Assembly: GCA_007922305.1 (NCBI GenBank)
Contig: ML677334.1
Coordinates: forward strand, 20,909,626 to 20,973,625
From: Dermatemys mawii
Taxonomy: Eukaryota > Chordata > Testudines > Dermatemydidae
Reading direction: 5' to 3'
Length of the DNA stretch: 64,000 bases
Shown here: positions 51,101-60,100 of the stretch, piece by piece
Layout of the letters: each line of letters starts with the position of its first letter
Numbering within the stretch: the first letter of the stretch is position 1
Notes under the pieces: model-generated
Seen by the model: the letters and a program-made list of their open reading frames with translations, nothing else
What the model was told of the DNA's origin: nothing
Database searches by the model: none
Program-made: the position numbers and the translations under genes

Positions 51101-54100
51101 ACTTTCTCAAATATTCATGGTGGTATAAATCCTATCACAAAATCAAAAGCTACGTTTTCTCTTCTTTCACCTTTTCCCTGTTTCAAGAATTATTTTTCTC
51201 CTGGTGGATTTTCTTACATATGTCAATGAGCATAAGCATAGTTCAGAGTAGTTTTTAAAACTAGATGAATTTCAGCTTATAGATGGGGATTTCAAAAGCA
51301 GTGTCTTCGGTCCCAGTGCTGCAGAGACATATGTGAATAATCTTTATTTATGTGAGTAGCAGTTCAGTAGTCAGTGGGACTACTAACATAAGGTCTACTC
51401 ATGTGAGTAAAGCTTTGCTAGATTTAGTGCTTTAATATGAGTAGACTATAAAGAAGGACATGGGGAAGAGGCTAGTATGTATATAAATTGAGAGGGTTGG
51501 GGGGGATTTAAATGCACCCCCCCATAAAGTTTTTACTGACCTTCCTTAGTAAGATCGTGCTGAGATTTTTTAAAAAAAGTTTATTTTTTAGCTATGGATG
51601 TTCTGTTAAAATACAATGTGTTTTCTCAGGTTGTGACAAGTTCAGTCCATGCCACACAGTGCTTCATAACTTAATGAGTTCGTTACCATGGAAGCTGGAC
51701 TGCAGTAGATATACAAAGTTGCTTTTCTGGTATAATGAGAAATTTAACTGAGAGCCAACTAATTTAGGAGGTTGCTCACAGACAAACAATAAATGACTTG
51801 AAACCATATTCAAATAAATTAGCGAGGTGCTTTCGGGAAAGAAGTAGTAATGACTAATGGCTAAAAGATGACAAGCACATAGTAGGCATGACTTAAAAAC
51901 AATCTGAGAAAGCAGAAATGGCTGTGGGAGGATTAAGCTTTGTGTGTATTATGTAAGAGAGTACTTGTAGGCCATCTGTCTGAAGTTGTTTGTTACTATA
52001 AATACATATGAATGAAGTTGAGTAGGAGGGTGTAAAGCATTCCAGATGTACATAATGTGGGAAGGAGTGTTGTCTGGTTATTAAAATAGAGTACTAGGAG
52101 TCATGTCTTCTGAACTGTATTCTCAATTGCAACATTCTCTGGTCATTTCAGTCCAAACCGGTGCCCCATTTTCTTCTTCCATCTAGATTTGCATATATGG
52201 TCATTCTTTTGTAGAACTAATAATTCTAAACAAAATCTTTAGTGCTTCATTACCATGCTCCAAAGCTATCGCTATGCTAGGATTTTTTGCAAAAAATTCC
52301 ACCAGTTTAGCTTTGCCAGCAGCAGAAACAGTGGGAGGATGTCTGTGGGTCTTTAGGAAGCTGCCACTGTCTTAAGTATAGTGTCATCTAATCTTGCTCA
52401 GAGCATGACATGGAGCTTAAAATATTGGCAACTGCTGATGCCTTGTTTATATGAATATTCCCATTGTTGCCCCACTGATGGATCTGAATTAGTTGTCGTA
52501 GTGATGAGAAACCTTAGCAAAATTTCCAAGGGTAAACAAGGCCATAGGGGCCTTTTGGAGACAGTTTAAGATTAAACTGTGTGTGTAAAATGCATGCAAG
52601 AAAATCAGTTATTAACATCCTTGATATTTATTCAGCTATTAAACATCTATTGGGATACTGTTATCAGAAATATCCAGTCATGGGGCCTGTAATGCACAAA
52701 GGTTAATGTACAGAGAAACTTTATTATTTTCTTTGCAGGCAATAAAAATCTACATGAGAACAAAAATAAAAGGAGCAGCATTTTACTTTTCCACTAAAAG
52801 TATGCCCTTTTTCTACCCATTTAGCTCTCTTTCTCTGCTGTATGCCTTCAGGGGCTTGTTCTAAAAATGAATAAATAGCATTTTAGTACAGTGCCTTAGA
52901 TTTTCAAATTACTGTATACACATAAATCAATCCTAATGACACTTATGTGAGATGGATAAATGTTATCCTAATGTCACAGGTTGGGGAAACGGAAGTGAAG
53001 TGACTTACCCTAAGCTACACAAAGGGTAAAGGGCAGAATGTGGAGCTGAACTTCAAAGTTTTTGGCTCCCATTCTTGAGCCAAATCAACTGGATTGGTGT
53101 CCCTTCTGCTAGGATGGCGATAGCTTTCTCACTTTCATGTTCCCCTCTGGAAACAATATTTCCCCCCTAGTGCCATCAGGTGGCCTTACACCAGAGTGGC
53201 ACAATATCGAGCAAGAGAGGAGGATAAGGAGAGATTGGCTAACAGGGATAATGCTGCCAATTCATTTGCATCTAGATTGATATATCTTAAGACCTATGTA
53301 ACTTTATTTTTTTGGCAAGTTTCCATGCCATTTTATTTTCCAAAGTATCAAAGCAATTTTTGAATAGACAAGGTTGCTTGACTTCCAAACCAATCCACTC
53401 CTATTTGTTCTTGTTGATTTCATGATAGTGAAATGATAATGGTGAATTTGTGATGTCCTAGAATGGCACTATTAAATTTAAATCCTGGCCCTATTAGTCA
53501 ATAGGATCTCTTCTATTGACTACAGTGGGGCCAGGATTTTACTCCCAGAGTCTTCTGAGTAGCCATGCATGCAGTCACAAACAAGGTATAAGAACTTCAC
53601 TGCAGGCTTAAGGTAAAGAAATCATTCAGTGGAAGAACCCCACATTCAGACGTTTGCAAGGAAAATCGATCTGTGCAATTATTTTTGTTTGCTTCAGTAT
53701 GAAAGTACATCATTAAAACAAGAGTTTTCTGTAGTGTGTATATATATCATGAGATTTGTGGTAGGGAGTGGTTTCCATTTTGGATCAGTAAAAAAATGAG
53801 TGTCTTCTCTGTTACTCAGTAAAAAATGTGTATATTAGTAGTTTGTATAGTATACATTGCACATTCATTTAGGAACTCAAGAATCTTTTTACTTTCAGCC
53901 ATCCCAGTTTGAACAATGCATTGTGCATTCCTTGCAGTCACTTAAGAGTGTTGTGGACTGCAAACCTGGAGAAGCCAGTGTAAGTGTTGTTATGTACTTT
54001 ATTTTCTTTCTTGGTAAGTAAATTGTTATTACATTTAAAAGCAATTACAGTATAAATATGTTTTCATTATGTATTATTAGTGTTAGTGGGTAATACAGAG

Positions 54101-57100
54101 AGGCTGTTATAAAGTGAATTTAGAAATTACTCAAGCTTCACAATATTTTTTTCTTTTTTACCAAAAAAAAGCCTTGCAATATTTAGTCAGTTTTCAAATT
54201 GCACTCGTACTGCCTTTTCTTTGCCTCTCCCCCACCACAAAAAAAATGAACTGTACTTAAATGTAATTTTTTTGTAATAAAGGCTGTAGCTTTCAAATGG
54301 CAGCAGGTATGATTTTACACAGTAGGTACCCTGGAGAGTCAGTTACAAATACATATCACATCTAGGCTTCATTGAGGACATAACTCAACCCTTTGTTTTC
54401 CCTACTCCAGTATGCCACATGTTAAAGTGTTATCCCCATTCATTTACTGCCGTCAGGACCTGATGCCACAAGGTTGAGCAACTTCCACTGACTTCAGGAA
54501 GACAGCAGAGCATTCTTTAGGAGATACTCAGCAGGTTATAGGATTGGGTGCTGTTGCTCTCTTCTTGTTTGTCCCATGTATGACGAAGGTATCCTATTCC
54601 CCCAGTAAGGGTCTCCAGAAGAACCCAAAAGGGGATATTACTTCACGATTAATCCCTCCCCATGAGATGAATTTCACATGCTAACAAAGATGATCTTGAG
54701 AAGTCCCAAGAGCTTGTGCTATTGCCCTGTTCTCTGGCTTCTCTTCAGTTTCACTAGGTTTCCCTCATCCTACATGTTGCTACAAACCTTTTTCTCCAAG
54801 TTTCTGTGACATACAGGATAAAGGAAATCCGGGTACTACTTTCTCTTCCACTCCCTTATTCTTTCTCCCACCCTTTTTTATCCCAGTTTCACTTTCATGG
54901 TATGAAGAACTGGAATTATCCATAGCTAAGTACTGTTCCCATTGTTGTGTTTCCCCTTCACTTATCCACTGTGTTTGTACATAGGATTTGTTCTACCAAT
55001 CACGCTTCTTTCCCTGCGGAGTCTCACAGGAGCAGTGTATACAGAAAAAATACGTTCGATGTTTATAACTCTTCCCTTTCCTCACTTCTTTTGGAAGAAG
55101 GCCTTCCACTCATATTATATGGTTGTTTCTTCAGGTTTTCCAGCAGCATAAAACACAGGAGGATGTGTGCCAGCTAAGCATTAGTATCATGCAGGTAATT
55201 TTAAACTGGAATTGGGGATCATAAATGAGTGAGTAATGGCTTACTTTGTATCCATTCCTCCCCAAAAAGTAATAAAAGCTGATAAGATGTCAGATGCTGT
55301 TTCATTCAAATCATCTAGACATAAATATTATCTTAACTTCAAATTACAGTAATTCTTAAGGATAATGATGCTTAATGCTTCCTGGGGTTTCTAAGGCCTT
55401 AGTTCATCTGAGCACCTAAACACTTTGAGTAGATACTTGAAATACTAACTGAACTTCAAGCATTTTCTGGGTTATTAATAAAATATTTAAGATTAACTTA
55501 AAATTTGGTTGCAAAGAGCACCGGTTTCTGATACAAAACTAAGGGCAAGCTCGTGAGCTGGTATAAATTGGCATAGTTCAATTGCAGTCAGTGGAGCTGT
55601 GCCAGCTTACAGCTGAGGACAAAGCAACACCCAGCAGTTTTAATAATTGTTTGTATTTTGTTATCAAGTGAAATGTCACAAATCAGACCTAAGAAATGGT
55701 GCGTAGTGGAGCTTGAGATGTTTGCTTTGGGGGCTCTGTTTAAGCACTTTAAAGCCATTAACGATCTGTCCCTTTTAAACCAAAGGATTCCCAATCCTAT
55801 GATTTCTACTCTGATTTGGGAGGTCATTTAGCAAGATGGGAGATAGTACAAAGAAATAGCACAGATCTTTTTTCCCACGGGAAAACAAAGGCTAACAAGA
55901 TAATGAAAACATTTGCTGAACTTAGTTTAAAATGCGACTGTTTTCAATTATTTGAGATTTAAGAAAATTGGGGTATTTGTGATTATTCTGCTTACATGAC
56001 CTGCAGTTAAAAATTCAGTTAAGGAAAATTAAAGTATTTTACAGGATTGTACCAGTAGTTTGGTTCTGATGGAAAATTGAGAATTTATTTTCATTATTTG
56101 ATAGGTTTTTATTGATTGTCTGGAACAACTGAGCACTAAGCTGGATGGTGATGCAGATACCACACAGTAAGTAAAATAACACAGTTGGAATATTTGAAGT
56201 TACAAATTTCAGCATAAAAGTGTCTGTTTTTTTAATACAAGGTTTTCCTCACCAGTATTCCTGTGGTATTTGTAATAAATAGCTTTTGTGAACAGTTTTG
56301 GCCTTGACCAAAAATGCCATGGAGCCAAGTAGAATGTTTCTATACCAAAAAAAAATGAAATACAGATTTGAATAAGATAATAAAATATGATGAATATTAA
56401 AAAGTTGTTTTCTTAGTAGCTGTTGTAATGAAAGCTAGCTTATTCAAAATCCCTCCTCTTGATTCCCAAAAAGAGAATCATCTTTCTAAAGGTTTTTAAT
56501 GTTGCACCAAACTAGCCCATTTTTTGTTCTAATGGTAATATCTGTGTCTGATGGTTTTTGTAGCAATTATAGCTTCCAAGCAGTATATATGAAAGAAGTT
56601 GCCACTGTCACTGAATAACATCTAGCAACGGGGAATGGTATTTTCCTTGCTTTGCCCTCTGTCTTTGGCATGTTCCTAACTTTATCAACATATCTACTAA
56701 ATTGTTGACAGTTTTGCTTTTATTCTATCAACCACTAATTTCAGAGATCTGAGGAGTCATATGAACCCAAATTTCTAAGGCAAATTAGAAATGTACCTGG
56801 GTAAAACAAAACCAGAAAATATTGCTTGATTTGCCTGATTGTTGAAGGCAGGAATTAAAACTGACTGACTGTATCCTGAAAGATCACCTTTGTTTTTCTC
56901 TTTACTTGGTTGACCTTTAGCTGGTGTATAAGAGTAGAAAACAGAAACTATTTTATTACAAATCAAAGAAAATGCAGAAAGGTGCAACTCCACCTTCCGC
57001 CCTCCCCCAACATGACTGCGAGAATTGGCAATACCTGTTCCCAGAGCTCTTGATCAGTTTGTGGGTGATTTTAGAAAAGCTCTATAGCTCATTCTGCCTT

Positions 57101-60100
57101 CTATTCCTTGGTATGAGATGCTCTGACACAGCACTCCAACTTTTCCTATAGTCTTTTCAGCTAAACCCAACACTACAGCCGGTCAGAACATTTTCAACTA
57201 AATATTTTTTATCAAAGCCGTATTGATTTTAATGAAGTTTTTGACAAGAAGGTCTCTGACGTCCAGGGTGGACTGACTGACTCTCGGAAGAAGAGACCCA
57301 AATTGAAGACCAGATATTTCTGATAAAAAAAAAATGGAATTTAAACCCAATTCCATTTTGCAAATATGTTTGAAAGGTTTTGGTTTTGTTCCATTTGGAA
57401 CCTTGTTCTGCATGTCAAAACCTCGAAAGTTGTTGAGAAATAGAAGTGGTCTCCAGCAAGCAAACATCATAGCTGATTTGTAAATGCTTAGAGTAAAAAG
57501 AATACTCTCCTATTCACTTTTTTCAAAATATTTTCAGTCTTTCAGTTGACGTTTCATCTCCTGATTTATTTGGAAGCATTCATGAAGACTCTAGTTTATC
57601 TTCCGTAAGTGTGGCTTCTAGTTAAAATGTCTTATTGGGGTAAAATTAAATGTTGAATAAGGATTTTATCTTTTACTGCGTGTCTTTATAATGCTTTTGT
57701 GTACTCCTAGTCACTTTTTTCAAAATAATATAAAACTTTATTAACTGCAAGGTTATCAGAAAAGCTGTTGTTGTTAATGTCCATACATCTATTCAAATGA
57801 CGCCATCATAGGACTTAGTCACATTAGCCACGACATCAGGGGTTCGTCCACCTTCACATCTACCAATGTGATATATGCCATCATGAGCCAGCAATGCCCC
57901 ACCGCCATGCTCATTGGCCAGACTGGACCATCTCTGTGCAAAAGAATAAATGGACACAAATCTGACATCAGGAACATTCAAAAACCAGTAGGAGAACACA
58001 TCAACCTCTCAGGTCACTCAATAACAGACTTAAAAGTGGCAATACTTCAACAACAAAAAAATCAAAAACCGACTCCAAAGAGAAACTACCGAACTGGAAT
58101 TAATTTCCAAACTGACTACCATTAATTTAGGCTTGAATAAAGACTGAGGGTATTTGGGTCATTACACAAATTGACTCTATTTCCCCATGTAAACTATCCC
58201 CCTGCTGTTACTCATATCTGTCTGAAATGAGCCATCCTGATTACCACTAAAAAAGTTTTCTCCTGCTGACAATAGCTCATCTTAATTAATTAGTCTCTTA
58301 GAGTTGGTGTGGGGTATATATACACACACGCGCACACACACACAACATGAAAAGGTTATGAAAATGGAGATAGATAGATATACATATATCCTTACTCTGT
58401 GTTGCATTCTGTGCATCTGATGAAGTGGGCTGTAGCCCACGAAAGCTTATGCCCAAATAAATTTGTTGAGTCTCTAAGGTGCCACACGTACTCCTCCGTT
58501 CTTTTTTTGGATTGTTGGATATTCAATGCATTTCCTGCAGATTCTTACTTATGAATTTTATTTAAAAAAATAGGAGTTGGAGACAGGACCTCAATGGATA
58601 TAAACTGACATAGCTCTGTTGATGTCAATGAAGGTAGCACTAATTTATACCAATTCAGGATCTGGCCCTTGATGTTTCATTAAAACTCAAGGGCGAATAG
58701 CCATATCCCTAAGACGGATAATTAAATTTCATTTATTTTTTTTAGAACATAGAGATAAATGTGTAAAATAATGTAGTTTGCTTTGGTAAGTCATCTTCCT
58801 TAGAGTAGAATGTGTTATTGTGAATGAAAGACTAGAAAAAGTTGCTTTTCCATAAAATTCCTAGTGTTGCTTATTTGTTTTGTGCAAGTTGGGCTCTCAG
58901 TTATTTGAACTGATGCAGTCCCATGGAGTACATGCTCCCGGCACCAGAGTTATTGAAACAAATAAAGTTATGCTTGTCAGAGGATGAATTTGAAGCTCTT
59001 ATTATGTTTGTAATAATCTATTTCCTGCAGAATTTAGAAACTTTTATGGGCCCAACCTATATCCCTTACTTTCATGAGTAGTCTAACTACAATTAGTGAG
59101 CAAAGAGTTGTAGGATTTAGACCCAGAGTTCTAAATTCTGAAATTTAATAAAAATTTAGTACTTATAGCATTTTAATTCTCCGAGTATTGTGTAAACGTT
59201 AATTAACTGCTATCAGTTTATTTTATTTTCCTGGGTTATTGAAATGCATTTGACGTTTTGAAGAGTTTTTCCTCCCAAACAAATGGTTCAGTGCTCTCTT
59301 AGCCAAAAAAAAAAAAAATACAAATCATTGCCAGTAATCCAATACTTTTGACCAATCATATGGCTTCTACAGTGGAAAAATAAATTTGGTTAAGAAGTAT
59401 TTTGAAGCTTCAAGTGAGATATTAATAAGCAAAAATAGGAAAGAGTATTCGTTTCTATAGTGTAATATAGGGATGGGCAAACCTTTTGGCCCAAGGGCCA
59501 CATCGGGGTTGAAAACTTGTATGGAGGGCCGGGTCAGGGAAGGCTGTGCCTCCGCAAACAGTCTGCCCCCGCCCCATATCCGACCCCCTCCCACTTAGAA
59601 TTCCATTCCCCTTGTCCCCTGATTGCCCCCTCCCAAGACCCCCCTCCCTAACCACCACCCCCATCTAAGCCCCTCTGCTCCTTGTCCCCTGGCTGCCCCC
59701 TCCAGAGACCCCACACACTCACTGCCCCCCCCCCCAGACCCTACCTCCTTAACTCCCCCTGCTCCTTGACCCCTGACTGTCCCACCCCTATCCACACTGC
59801 CGCCTCATGACAGACCCCAACCCAGGATTCCCATGCTTTATTCCCCGCCCCCCCCATACCCTTCCCCTGACTCCTCCCCTCCCAGAACCTCCACCCCATC
59901 CAACAGCCCCCTCTCCATTGACTGCCACTGGGACTCCCTGTCCCTTAACCAACCCTCCCACACACACACACACCGTGGCCATGCTGGTGACTCTGCCAGC
60001 GTTGCACATGCTGCACTGCTCTCCTGGAGGAACGGGCAACCCTGCGTGGCGCACTGAGCTCTGGGAGAGTAGGGGAGGCGCTGGGAGCAGCCTCCCCCGC

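Larger units (their letters stand above)
50830..53898 (+). other. EXOC2: EXOC2 intron (3.1 kb)
   Basis: GT-AG intron, acceptor TTACTTTCAG. It holds old repeat pieces at 51295-51435, 52900-53065 and 53480-53540. No gene or intact element. Confidence 0.85.
57779..58500 (+). mobile_element. Penelope-like retroelement, 3' part
   Basis: Penelope-like elements encode a reverse transcriptase joined to a GIY-YIG endonuclease. Here only the endonuclease end and 3' tail remain. The coding part is 57779-58125. The tail runs through microsatellite-rich sequence to 'gcatctgatgaagtgggctg', 'cccacgaaagcttatgccc' and 'tgagtctctaaggtgccac', a tail type very common in reptile genomes. The element is 5'-truncated within its ORF. 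It is in the sense direction of EXOC2. Confidence 0.8.
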
